Counted from the stretch's first letter, positions 1-6,541 are shown. The stretch is DNA of 15,171 nt from JAUIBE01 sp035267185 (GCA_035267185.1 DATFLY010000018.1:1-15171); one strand, 5' to 3'. Made by a program: numbers and translations. Notes: generated by a model from the letters alone, not told the origin.

Positions 1-425
1 CGCTGCTCATCAACGTGCAATCCACTGACTTTCTTCTCTTCTCCGTTCATGTATGAAACGCGTCTCAGGTTGGCCTTAACCCTGGCGACAACCTCCCTGA
101 GGCTGAACGGTTTGCAAATGTAATCATCAGCGCCGACTTCCAGCCCCAACAGCTTGTCTATTTCTTCGACCAGTGCCGTGACCATGATGATAGGCACTGT
201 GCTCTGTTCCCGAATGGCCTTGCAAACCTCGAGCCCGCCAAGCCCTGGGAGCATCAGGTCAAGTAAAACAAGATCTGGCTGGTGTTCCAAAAAGGCCGAT
301 AATGCTTCGTCGCCCCGGGTGACGGTGTGCGTCCGAAAACCACCTTTTTCCTCCAGGTACTCACTGAGAAGCCCGGCGATCTTGTTTTCATCTTCGATGA
401 TCAGAATGAAGGCAGGCTGATTCAC
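1..425 (-). CDS. baeR: BaeR-like OmpR-family response regulator (C-terminus outside window)
   Basis: This is the receiver domain and linker of an OmpR/PhoB-type response regulator; the DNA-binding domain lies beyond base 1, so only about 141 codons are visible. The acidic pair E11/D12, phospho-acceptor D56 in LVLLDLMLPG, T83 and K105 in ICKPF are all present. The stretch around residues 85-118 (EEIDKLLGLEVGADDYICKPF, then REVVARVKANLRRV) closely resembles E. coli BaeR as I remember it. I chose a GTG start at 425-423, because it overlaps the kinase stop in a GTGA junction (4 bp), which implies translational coupling downstream of the kinase. The family activates envelope-stress genes such as spy and drug efflux after phosphotransfer from BaeS. 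Assignment to BaeR rather than another OmpR regulator is supported by the partner kinase and the nearby Spy-like gene. The target genes are inferred. Confidence 0.88.
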   Translation of the reverse strand, partial: MNQPAFILIIEDENKIAGLLSEYLEEKGGFRTHTVTRGDEALSAFLEHQPDLVLLDLMLPGLGGLEVCKAIREQSTVPIIMVTALVEEIDKLLGLEVGADDYICKPFSLREVVARVKANLRRVSYMNGEEKKVSGLHVDEQ

Positions 426-1894
426 GACGAAACGGGTAATTCCAGCTTCACGCAAAGCCCACCCAGGTGGCCAGGTTCGGCTTTTATTGTCCCACCATGA
501 GCATCTGTGACTTTTCGGGCAATGGCCAGTCCCAGCCCGCTGCCACCAGAGTTTCGGTTTCGGCTGCTCTCGCGCCTGTAAAGGCGTTCAAATAACCTGT
601 CGCACTCTTCCTTTGGAACGCCCGGTGGACTGTCATTGACACTCAACACTGCGAGGTTGTCTTGCCCTGATAGTGTCACTTCAATCACTCCCGGTGCGTC
701 TGTGTAAAGCAAAGCGTTATCCAGCAGTATTCTGACCAGCTGACGCAGACGCAGTTCATCAGCACTGACCGTAACCGGTGTCGAGGGTAGTTTTGTCTCG
801 ATTCGAATGCCCTTTTCCAGGGCACGATGACGCACCGAATCCAGGCAGGCTTCAAGCAATTCATTCAGGTTGAGATGCTCCATTTTGTAAGCCAGCGCAC
901 CTGAATCACTCAATGCAAGCAGATGAAGGTCATCCACCAGCTTGTTGAGGTTGATTACTTCCTCATGAATTGAGGTAAGGCTTGATTCATTAAATGGGCG
1001 GACACCATCTGTGATTGCCTCCATTTCCCCCTGGATGATCGAAAGTGGCGTACGAAGCTCATGAGCCATATCCGCCATCCATCGCTGCCGCGCATTGCGA
1101 TTTTCTGAAAGCGAATGAGCCAGCTGATTCACATCACCACTGAGTTGTGCAATTTCATCTGAGCCATGCTGGGGCACTTGAACTGAATAATCGCCTGATG
1201 CCAGCTTGCGAATTCCACTTGCTGCTGCCGAGACAGGCTGGCCCAGGTGCCGGGCCAGAAACCAGGCCAGAAGCGCAGCCACTGCGAGTCCAAGTCCAAG
1301 CCCCAGCCACAGCACGCGCTGCATCCTTTTCACAAAGGCCTGCTCGGTGGGCGCCAGCATTGCCCGGGGAGAGACCACGCCCAGCCAGCCGACAACGCTC
1401 CCACCTGCCTCCACTGGCACAAGCTTATCTTTGGGAAACTGCCTTGATGAATGACCAATAACGGCCCTGTACTCAGGATCCAGCAGGAAAACCCGGCGAT
1501 GCAGAGCACCATCGCGGCCGGATTGTTCGGGTCGGAACTTTGGTGGCTTCCTGTCCCGCTTTCGGTCAGGCCTGTCAGAAGGTGGTGGCCTGCGTGCTGC
1601 ACGACCGTCGGCAGCTGGCAATCGATCGCCCTGGCGCAGCTCTACCAAAGTTGAACTGAGCATCTGGTGAAAGCGCCTGGGATTTTGCTTCAATTCCGTC
1701 CAATCCCCCCTCGCCTCGTACCAATTCCCCAGCACGGCGGCAAACTCCGGCATGAGAGTACGCTCGCGCTGAGCAAGAAAATCTTCAAAGCCCCTGCCGA
1801 TATTGACACTGGCAACCCACAGGATAAGCAATAACACCAGGGCAGCACTGGCAAACAGTGCGATCAGCAATTTATGTATCAGACGAAATTTCAT
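422..1894 (-). CDS. baeS: BaeS-like envelope-stress sensor histidine kinase
   Basis: This is a membrane histidine kinase of about 490 residues, similar in length to E. coli BaeS. Domains in order: TM1 (about 6-29), a periplasmic sensor region (30-190), TM2 (193-211), HAMP (213-266), HisKA with H278 in MAHELRTP, and an ATPase domain with the N box (N393), G1 (D421, DSPPG) and G2 (450-458, GGSGLGLAI). Segments such as LVDDLHLLALSDSGALAY and YRRESSRNRNSGGSGLGLAI match E. coli BaeS closely from memory. I chose the ATG at 1894 (MKFRLIHKLL), with an AGGAT about 12 nt upstream; in-frame ATGs 15 and 6 codons further upstream lack a ribosome site. The sensor carries an unusual Arg/Pro-rich stretch at residues 96-135. 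The gene precedes and overlaps the response regulator and is divergent from a Spy-like gene, the expected context for an envelope-stress pair. Confidence 0.9.
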   Translation of the reverse strand: MKFRLIHKLLIALFASAALVLLLILWVASVNIGRGFEDFLAQRERTLMPEFAAVLGNWYEARGDWTELKQNPRRFHQMLSSTLVELRQGDRLPAADGRAARRPPPSDRPDRKRDRKPPKFRPEQSGRDGALHRRVFLLDPEYRAVIGHSSRQFPKDKLVPVEAGGSVVGWLGVVSPRAMLAPTEQAFVKRMQRVLWLGLGLGLAVAALLAWFLARHLGQPVSAAASGIRKLASGDYSVQVPQHGSDEIAQLSGDVNQLAHSLSENRNARQRWMADMAHELRTPLSIIQGEMEAITDGVRPFNESSLTSIHEEVINLNKLVDDLHLLALSDSGALAYKMEHLNLNELLEACLDSVRHRALEKGIRIETKLPSTPVTVSADELRLRQLVRILLDNALLYTDAPGVIEVTLSGQDNLAVLSVNDSPPGVPKEECDRLFERLYRRESSRNRNSGGSGLGLAIARKVTDAHGGTIKAEPGHLGGLCVKLELPVSS

Positions 1895-1954
1895 CAGGCG
1901 CCTATCCTGCATCAGACAGGAATACCACCACAACACCACGGGGCAATATCCACA

Positions 1955-1968
1955 TTTTCTTCATATTT
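1955..1968 (+). promoter_or_regulatory. Candidate BaeR binding site upstream of the Spy-like gene
   Basis: The 148-bp gap between baeS and the divergent Spy-like gene contains TTTTCTTCATATTT. Against the core of the E. coli BaeR box as I remember it (TTTTCTCCATDATT) this matches 12 of 14 positions. It sits 75 bp before the ATG at 2043, and a weak TATTTT -10 candidate lies at 2016-2021, so the spacing fits an activator site. The consensus is from memory and binding is inferred. Confidence 0.45.
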
Positions 1969-2042
1969 CTATCGAATTCGTCGCGCAAAGTAACAATCAC
2001 CCGAATAGCCGGGACTATTTTATTGACAGGAGTAATTTGGAC

Positions 2043-2423
2043 ATGAAAAAGGTAATCATGACTTTAGCGGTATTGATGCTGGCTGCAACCAGTGCTCAGG
2101 CACAAACCAGTTCTGACGACACCCGGGCAGGCAAAGGCGGCAAGCACCGTGGCGACCCGGTTGCGCGCCTGACCCAGGCACTCGACCTGAGCGATGACCA
2201 GGCGATGGAGGTGTCTGTTATTCTTGAGGAGTCACGTGATCAGCATCGCGCCATCCAGGAAAGCGTCCAGGCAGAACATTGCGCCGTTCGCCAAAACACA
2301 CATGACCAGCTTTCAACAGTACTAACTGAAGAACAAATGACTAAGTTTGAGCAGATGAAAACCAGGCGAATGAATCGCGGCCGGCATGAAGGAATGCCGA
2401 GATTTGCAAACTGCGAAACCTGA
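2043..2423 (+). CDS. Spy/CpxP-like small exported protein (LTxxQ family)
   Basis: This protein of 126 residues has a typical Sec signal peptide (MKKVIMTLAVLMLAATSAQA, cleavage after residue 20) and a mature part that is mostly charged helix. Two LTxxQ-like motifs are visible: LSDDQ at 49-53 and LTEEQ at 94-98, the second followed by MTKFEQMKTRR. This layout is that of the Spy/CpxP family of periplasmic ATP-independent chaperones and Cpx/Bae feedback proteins. It is shorter than E. coli Spy (about 161 residues). Two cysteines (C80, C124) could form a disulfide. The ATG at 2043 has AGGAG at 2028-2032; the longer in-frame extension upstream runs across the promoter and baeS and is not credible. 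Divergence from baeSR and the BaeR-box-like site suggest control by that pair. Whether it acts as a chaperone or a sensor inhibitor cannot be told. Confidence 0.82.
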   Translation: MKKVIMTLAVLMLAATSAQAQTSSDDTRAGKGGKHRGDPVARLTQALDLSDDQAMEVSVILEESRDQHRAIQESVQAEHCAVRQNTHDQLSTVLTEEQMTKFEQMKTRRMNRGRHEGMPRFANCET

Positions 2424-2455
2424 TCACCTGCACAAATAAATCTCGCAACCAAAAA

Positions 2456-2486
2456 AATCCGCCCGGATGGTCAGTCCGGGCGGATT
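2456..2486. terminator. Strong bidirectional Rho-independent terminator
   Basis: A perfect 12-bp stem (AATCCGCCCGGA at 2456-2467 and TCCGGGCGGATT at 2475-2486) encloses a 7-nt loop. Read on the plus strand it is followed by TTATTAATT and ends the Spy-like gene. Read on the minus strand it is followed by a run of seven T and ends the HxlR/peroxidase-remnant unit. Confidence 0.88.
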
Positions 2487-2596
2487 TATTAATTGGTCCA
2501 GAAGTTCAGAGTCTTGGCGGCCTGCAGTCTCCATTATTACCCTGGTTGCCGGCGATCCTGAATTCGTCATCCTGTAGCTCGTCCCCGTTGATGCCC

Positions 2597-3065
2597 CTGC
2601 GCTGCGAGTCCGTGTAGGAGTGGCTCAATCCCCCCCTTCATCTGTGATTCCTGAAGGTGAGAAATACGCGTCTCTCTGTTGCAGGTGACCAACTTCGAAT
2701 TTGTCACCCTGCTCATTAAGCCGCAACAGAGTTGGACTCAGGGCACTGTGACCAAATCGATAAGCTGCACTGGCGAAAATGTTGGCGATGGACGCATCAA
2801 CATTATCCTGGTAGCCACCATAACCACGCAATGCATCGCGACCCAGTAAGCGCGGTAGATATTCACGATAGGTAATGATCTGCAACTCCGCGCCCACCAG
2901 TTTTCTTGCTCGCTGATAAATCTCGTCTCCGTCGAGGTTGGGATTGTCGTTGCTGATGACGCTACACAAACGATTGTGCTCGCGCAGGAACGAAACGCGG
3001 TTGAAAAACTCATAGATGACGGATTGGATGTACAACCACCCCTGCCTGATTGATCGCTGATTCAT
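2597..3065 (-). pseudogene. Truncated, frameshifted animal-type haem peroxidase remnant
   Basis: The intact frame (146 residues, 3065 to 2625) carries core motifs of the animal-type haem peroxidase/cyclooxygenase superfamily (PF03098): LREHNR at 27-32, a QRARKLVGAELQIITYREYL helix (51-70) and YRFGHS, whose H106 would be the proximal haem ligand. The N-terminal half with the distal His and calcium site is absent, and full-length members are several hundred residues long. The frame stops just after DEGG at a run of seven G (2630-2636 on the plus strand as C). Removing one G restores GIEPLLHGLAAQ, the expected next segment, to about 2597, after which similarity is lost. The ATG overlaps the regulator's TGA by 4 bp, so it may still be translated, but it is very unlikely to be an active enzyme. 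I read it as a decayed gene left behind by a deletion next to its regulator. Confidence 0.75.
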
Positions 3066-3706
3066 ACCTGCGAGAAAGTGGTCGCAAACCGCTCAAACGC
3101 CGCTTCGTCCCCAACCACCGTGGCCAGCCCTCTTTCAAGGGCTGTTTCAATATCAATTATTCCCGTACCCAGCTGGTCTAATACTGCTGCTGAAGTCTCC
3201 AGAGTAAACGCCGCATCAGGGCAACGGCCGAATTCCGTTTCCAACTTTCCCTTGCTCATATTAAGATGAAATACGACATCATCGACTCTGAATTCGTAAT
3301 TCTCGGTGACATCCGGAGCCCTGTCCGGATCGAATAGTGCCCTCAAGGCAACCACCAGCAAATCCGGTCTGCTGACACCAGGCGAGTCCGGATCAACCTC
3401 AATATGCTTCAGGCTCCAGCGAACTATTTCATGAATCACTGGCTCCAGCCCATGGCCCTTCTTCGTGAGTTCATAGTGCTCCGCCTCGTTTGTTGGCGAA
3501 ACTTTCTTCACGATGCCTTCATGACCCAGGTCCCTGAGTCGGACTGTCAGCAAGTTTGGGCCCATACTCGGAGCACTGGCGAGTAACTCCTTGAATCGTC
3601 TCGGCCGTGCGAGCAGGTCCCGCACGATTAACAGCGTCCATCGGCTTCCCAGCAGATCCAGGAATCGGGCCACAGAACAGGCTTGTCCGTAATTTCTTGA
3701 ACTCAT
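3062..3706 (-). CDS. HxlR-family regulator with C-terminal SCP2-like domain
   Basis: This protein has 214 residues. Residues about 5-100 are an HxlR-type winged helix: YGQACSVARFLDLLGSRWTL then LIVRDLLARPRRFKELL, the wing segment and a YELTKKG strand. C10 sits where many HxlR proteins have a conserved, sometimes redox-active, cysteine. Residues about 107-214 resemble a sterol-carrier-protein-2-like domain (MSKGKLETEFGRCPDAAF, hydrophobic helices, ending near ATTFSQV); ordinary HxlR regulators are only about 100-130 residues, so this is a two-domain form. It probably binds DNA as a dimer and responds to a hydrophobic ligand through the SCP2 part, which is inference. It overlaps the peroxidase remnant by 4 bp and is divergent from a DUF2834 gene across 71 bp holding an AT-rich dyad. 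A clear ribosome site is not seen (AAGAAG). Confidence 0.82.
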   Translation of the reverse strand: MSSRNYGQACSVARFLDLLGSRWTLLIVRDLLARPRRFKELLASAPSMGPNLLTVRLRDLGHEGIVKKVSPTNEAEHYELTKKGHGLEPVIHEIVRWSLKHIEVDPDSPGVSRPDLLVVALRALFDPDRAPDVTENYEFRVDDVVFHLNMSKGKLETEFGRCPDAAFTLETSAAVLDQLGTGIIDIETALERGLATVVGDEAAFERFATTFSQV

Positions 3707-3739
3707 GACTTCTTGTACATAACGTTGATTCTATTTTAA

Positions 3740-3754
3740 TATATATTTTATATA
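3740..3754. promoter_or_regulatory. AT-rich dyad between divergent HxlR regulator and DUF2834 gene
   Basis: TATATA-TTT-TATATA forms a perfect inverted repeat inside a very AT-rich 30-bp stretch of the 71-bp divergent intergenic region. It could be a regulator operator, a promoter AT tract, or both. Simple AT-rich sequence forms such dyads readily, so confidence is low. Confidence 0.3.
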
Positions 3755-3777
3755 GTATTTAGTAAAAGGAAAGGCAA

Positions 3778-4086
3778 ATGCGCAATTTCTATTTTGTTCT
3801 GGCCATCATTGGCGCTGTTGTACCCATGTATTTCTTTATTCAGTTCTTCTACGGGGGAACAGAGGCCATCGCCGCAGCTGATTTTATTCCGGCGCTGTTT
3901 GTGAACGGGGCCACCAGGGGATTCGCAGCTGATCTCCTGATCACTTCGTTTGTATTCTGGGTATGGATGTGGCGCAGGCGTGACACAGGTCCGAATATGG
4001 CGATTTTTATTGCCCTGAACCTGTGCATCGGACTTTCCTGTGCCTTGCCCGCATATCTCTATGCAACCACTCCCAGACAAGCATAA
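3778..4086 (+). CDS. DUF2834 family small integral membrane protein
   Basis: This is a 102-residue hydrophobic protein with three predicted membrane helices: about 3-22 (FYFVLAIIGAVVPMYFFIQF), 49-66 (FAADLLITSFVFWVWMW) and 75-95 (MAIFIALNLCIGLSCALPAYL). The pattern of an N-terminal helix, a short loop with a GFxADLLITS motif and a final helix ending in LPxYLY fits the DUF2834 family, whose function is unknown. The ATG at 3778 is preceded by AGGAAAGG at good spacing. It is divergent from the HxlR-SCP2 regulator across 71 bp, so it is a plausible target of that regulator. No terminator is obvious downstream. Confidence 0.8.
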   Translation: MRNFYFVLAIIGAVVPMYFFIQFFYGGTEAIAAADFIPALFVNGATRGFAADLLITSFVFWVWMWRRRDTGPNMAIFIALNLCIGLSCALPAYLYATTPRQA

Positions 4087-4398
4087 TTATCACTAAATTG
4101 AGTGCCAGATCGTGGTGTGAATGCGAATTCGACGATTCAACTCATTAGTGACACACTGTTCCGGCTCAAGTGCTATTTTCAAAATAGGAAGTGGGACAAG
4201 GCTATAATGTATCCGCAAACAAGAGCTTTGCGATTCAGGCATCGGCTAAGGAAACATTCTGCAGCTTTGCCAGATGCTTGAGCTGATCGTACCCAACCAC
4301 TTCACTGCCACTGCGATTTTAAAAAAACGAGGAAAGTGTATGGCGGGAGAAACAGGAAGCCAGTTTCGCTCGCGTCATTGTTTTCCAGGAGTGAACCA
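4087..4398. other. 312-bp intergenic region with promoter-like signals
   Basis: No convincing gene is seen here. It holds a 15-bp palindrome (4173-4187), a TATAAT box (4203-4208) and the ribosome site of the next gene (CCAGGAG, 4385-4391). A downstream ATG at 4339 and an upstream start at 4336 are in frame with the dioxygenase-like gene but would add unconserved-looking residues. Confidence 0.5.
4173..4208 (+). promoter_or_regulatory. Candidate promoter with palindromic operator for dioxygenase-desaturase operon
   Basis: CTATTTT-C-AAAATAG (4173-4187) is a perfect 15-bp palindrome. A consensus -10 box TATAAT lies at 4203-4208, which places the expected -35 region (about 4180-4185) inside the palindrome. 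No good -35 sequence is seen, so the site could bind a repressor that masks the promoter or an activator that replaces the -35. The leader would be about 185 nt long. Confidence 0.4.
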
Positions 4399-4947
4399 AT
4401 GAAATTCAGTGCTGAACTACTGCTTGCGGATTGCAAATCTGCCCTTTCAGAAGTTGACGCCCAGTCTGCAATCCATGACATTGTCCAACGTGCTGTCAGC
4501 GACTCCTCACAGGTGAAAAGGAATCTTGGCGAGCCGAAACGTGGTGGAATAGACATCATTCACCGGTCAGGCGAACTGACAATTCTCAACGTGCTGTGGG
4601 GGCCAGGCATGACCATGCACCCGCATAACCACAACATGTGGGCAGTGATTGGTGTTTACGGCGGGCGCGAAGACAATGTATTCTTCAGGCGCGACGAAGA
4701 ACAAGGATTGGTTCGACATGGCACAAAAGTGCTGGAGCAAAAGGACACAATTTCCCTGGGAGAGAGCATCATCCACCAGGTAACCAACCCACTTGAAACC
4801 ATCACCGCTGCCATACACATATACCCGGGTGACTTTTTCGATACGCCGCGTAGCGAGTGGTATCCACCGGATTACCAGGAACGCCCTTACGATGTAGCTC
4901 ATACTCTACGGGTATTTGAGGAATCCAACAGAAAACTGGCCAGTTAG
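4399..4947 (+). CDS. Cysteine-dioxygenase-like cupin protein
   Basis: This 182-residue cupin resembles the cysteine/thiol dioxygenase family (PF05995), mononuclear iron enzymes that oxidise a thiol to a sulfinate. The metal motif is seen in GPGMTMHPHNHNMWAVIGVY: H74, H76 and H78 supply the two His of cupin motif 1. H126 in GESIIHQVTNP would be the third ligand. AIHIYPGD carries H140 and Y142, matching the His and Tyr of the Ser-His-Tyr triad, while the Ser position is Ala (A138). I chose the ATG at 4399 because CCAGGAG lies 7-8 nt upstream; an in-frame start at 4336 has no ribosome site. The next gene, a desaturase, begins 28 nt after the stop, suggesting an operon. Substrate is unknown; cysteine, 3-mercaptopropionate or another thiol are possible. 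Confidence 0.75.
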   Translation: MKFSAELLLADCKSALSEVDAQSAIHDIVQRAVSDSSQVKRNLGEPKRGGIDIIHRSGELTILNVLWGPGMTMHPHNHNMWAVIGVYGGREDNVFFRRDEEQGLVRHGTKVLEQKDTISLGESIIHQVTNPLETITAAIHIYPGDFFDTPRSEWYPPDYQERPYDVAHTLRVFEESNRKLAS

Positions 4948-4975
4948 ACAGCTCATTTGCGAGTAGAACAGACGC

Positions 4976-6031
4976 TTGAATAACTCACCACAATCGAAAA
5001 CCGAATGTGCCGGGAACAAACCGGTCGCAAGCATTGCGACCTGGAAAGCGGCGGTTGCACCTTTCCAGCGACCCAATCGCTGGCGGGCGTCGTGGCAACT
5101 GATCAATTCGATCTGTGGCTTTGCCATTGCATGGGCGTTGATGTATTTCACTGTGCAAATATCCTGGTGGCTGACCATACCGCTGATCATCATTACAGGC
5201 GGCTTGCAGATCAGGATTTTCATCTTTTTCCACGATTGCGGTCACGGTTCATTTTTCAGGTCCCGAAAGGCCAACAGCTTCTGGGGTTTTATCTGCGGCA
5301 TCCTGACTTTCACGCCCTACTATCGATGGCGCTGGGAGCACAATCGTCACCACGCGAGATCCGGCAACCTGAACCACCGGGGCACTGGTGATATCTGGAC
5401 CATGACAGTGCAGGAATACCTGGATGCCCCTCGAATTACGCGACTTCGCTACCGAATTGCACGCAACCCGTTCATGATGTTTCTGATCGGGCCGCTATAC
5501 CTGTACCTGTTTAAGGAACGCTTCGTCAATTCGGCTGGTACATCGCGAGAAACCTGGTCAGTCATCTGGATGAACCTGGCATTAATACCACTCTTTGTCG
5601 GCATGATATTACTGTTCGGGTGGGTCAACTACCTGATCATCCAACTGGCGGTTTTACTGGTTGCCGGTTCTGTTGGGATATGGCTTTTTTATGTGCAACA
5701 CCAGTTTGAAGATGTCTACTGGGGTGATGATTCAGACTGGAACTACACAGAGGCCGCTTTAAAGGGCAGTTCTTACTACAATCTGCCCAGGATTCTGCAC
5801 TGGTTTACCGGAAACATCGGTTTTCATCACATTCACCACCTCTCACCCAAGGTGCCCAACTACAACCTGCAACGCTGCCACGAGTCCAGCCCGGTTTTCA
5901 GCGAAATCAAAGGGTTGACATTGCTGACCAGCATGAAATCGATGTCACTGCGATTGTTTGACGAATCCACCCGCAAAATGGTGGGCTATGGACACTTACG
6001 TACGCTCGGGGCTGAAGCCGGTAAGCCTTGA
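4976..6031 (+). CDS. Membrane fatty acid desaturase, DesA/omega-6 type
   Basis: This is a 351-residue di-iron membrane desaturase. All three His boxes are present: HDCGH at 86-90, HNRHH at 122-126 and HHIHH at 284-288 (followed by LSPKVPNYNL, typical of Delta12/omega-6 enzymes). Hydrophobic pairs flank them (about 43-84, 102-113, 196-240). The enzyme would insert a double bond into membrane phospholipid acyl chains with oxygen and reduced ferredoxin or similar donors, which raises membrane fluidity in the cold. The start is TTG at 4976: a stop codon lies three codons upstream, no ATG occurs before residue 56, and the ribosome site is weak (GAG about 12 nt upstream), so expression may depend on coupling to the dioxygenase-like gene 28 nt upstream. 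Regiospecificity cannot be fixed from motifs alone. Confidence 0.88.
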   Translation: MNNSPQSKTECAGNKPVASIATWKAAVAPFQRPNRWRASWQLINSICGFAIAWALMYFTVQISWWLTIPLIIITGGLQIRIFIFFHDCGHGSFFRSRKANSFWGFICGILTFTPYYRWRWEHNRHHARSGNLNHRGTGDIWTMTVQEYLDAPRITRLRYRIARNPFMMFLIGPLYLYLFKERFVNSAGTSRETWSVIWMNLALIPLFVGMILLFGWVNYLIIQLAVLLVAGSVGIWLFYVQHQFEDVYWGDDSDWNYTEAALKGSSYYNLPRILHWFTGNIGFHHIHHLSPKVPNYNLQRCHESSPVFSEIKGLTLLTSMKSMSLRLFDESTRKMVGYGHLRTLGAEAGKP

Positions 6032-6074
6032 AAACTTCCCTTAAACCCTGCCAAAAACTCTAAAGGGCCTGAAT

Positions 6075-6104
6075 CCGGGGCCATCCCTCACGGCCTGACC
6101 CCGG
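6075..6104. terminator. Possible hairpin between convergent genes
   Basis: CCGGGG (6075-6080) and CCCCGG (6099-6104) pair around an 18-nt loop which contains a second GGCC/GGCC option. It is followed by TTTAAAAA. It lies between the desaturase and a convergent small gene and may serve as a weak terminator. The TGACCCCGGTTT half also resembles GACCCCGG-type dispersed sequences seen in some Proteobacteria, from general memory. Confidence 0.3.
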
Positions 6105-6121
6105 TTTAAAAATGGCTGAAT

Positions 6122-6382
6122 TCAGATCGATTTACGTACTTTGCCGTAACCTTCCTGAATTTTGCCTCCCAGGTTCCTGAGCGCATCTGCAACATCGTCG
6201 CCTGCTTCAGCACCTGCTTCCTTGGCTCTGGCAAACCGGTTTTCCAGTTTTTGCCACTCGTCTTCTGCTTTCTGCCATTCGTCTTTGGCGTCTGCTTTCA
6301 TCAGGTGAGCCTGCAACTTGAGCTCGTCACGCTGCTGCCGAAGTTTTTCAATCATCTGATCAATGTCCTGGCCAATTGTCAT
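6122..6382 (-). CDS. Small charged coiled-coil protein of unknown function
   Basis: This 86-residue protein is almost wholly charged alpha-helix. Residues about 5-57 form a coiled coil (IDQMIEKLRQQRDELKLQAH, then repeated DEWQKAE/DEWQKLE units at 34-40 and 41-47), followed by an Ala/Glu/Gly-rich segment and a short amphipathic C-terminus. No signal peptide or membrane helix is seen, so it should be cytoplasmic. The ATG at 6382 is preceded by AGGAG, a good ribosome site. Small proteins of this build occur next to stress genes in many Proteobacteria, but I cannot name a function. It is monocistronic and convergent with the desaturase. Confidence 0.72.
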   Translation of the reverse strand: MTIGQDIDQMIEKLRQQRDELKLQAHLMKADAKDEWQKAEDEWQKLENRFARAKEAGAEAGDDVADALRNLGGKIQEGYGKVRKSI

Positions 6383-6541
6383 TTTCTTTCTCCTGTCACT
6401 GGATTCAACTGTTGATTCAAAACTATAGTTCGCTAAGCATGGATGTTATCGACCACGCTCAATCAAGCCTCTACAAGATAAGATTTAGGCTACATCAATC
6501 TCAAACAAGGGGCTTTGGAACGGTAAACGGGTGATTGAAGC

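Noticed and set aside
2023..2028. TTGACA matching a consensus -35 box
   Set aside because: It lies directly before the Spy-like ribosome site; a matching -10 would fall inside the coding sequence.
1803..2042. In-frame 80-codon N-terminal extension of the Spy-like gene
   Set aside because: It crosses the baeS start and the promoter region, while the ATG at 2043 has a ribosome site and begins a perfect signal peptide.
4235..4315. Minus-strand open stretch reading EVVGYDQLKHLAKLQNVSLA before a stop
   Set aside because: It looks protein-like but is only about 26 codons after an upstream stop, with no start or recognised family; a remnant cannot be supported.
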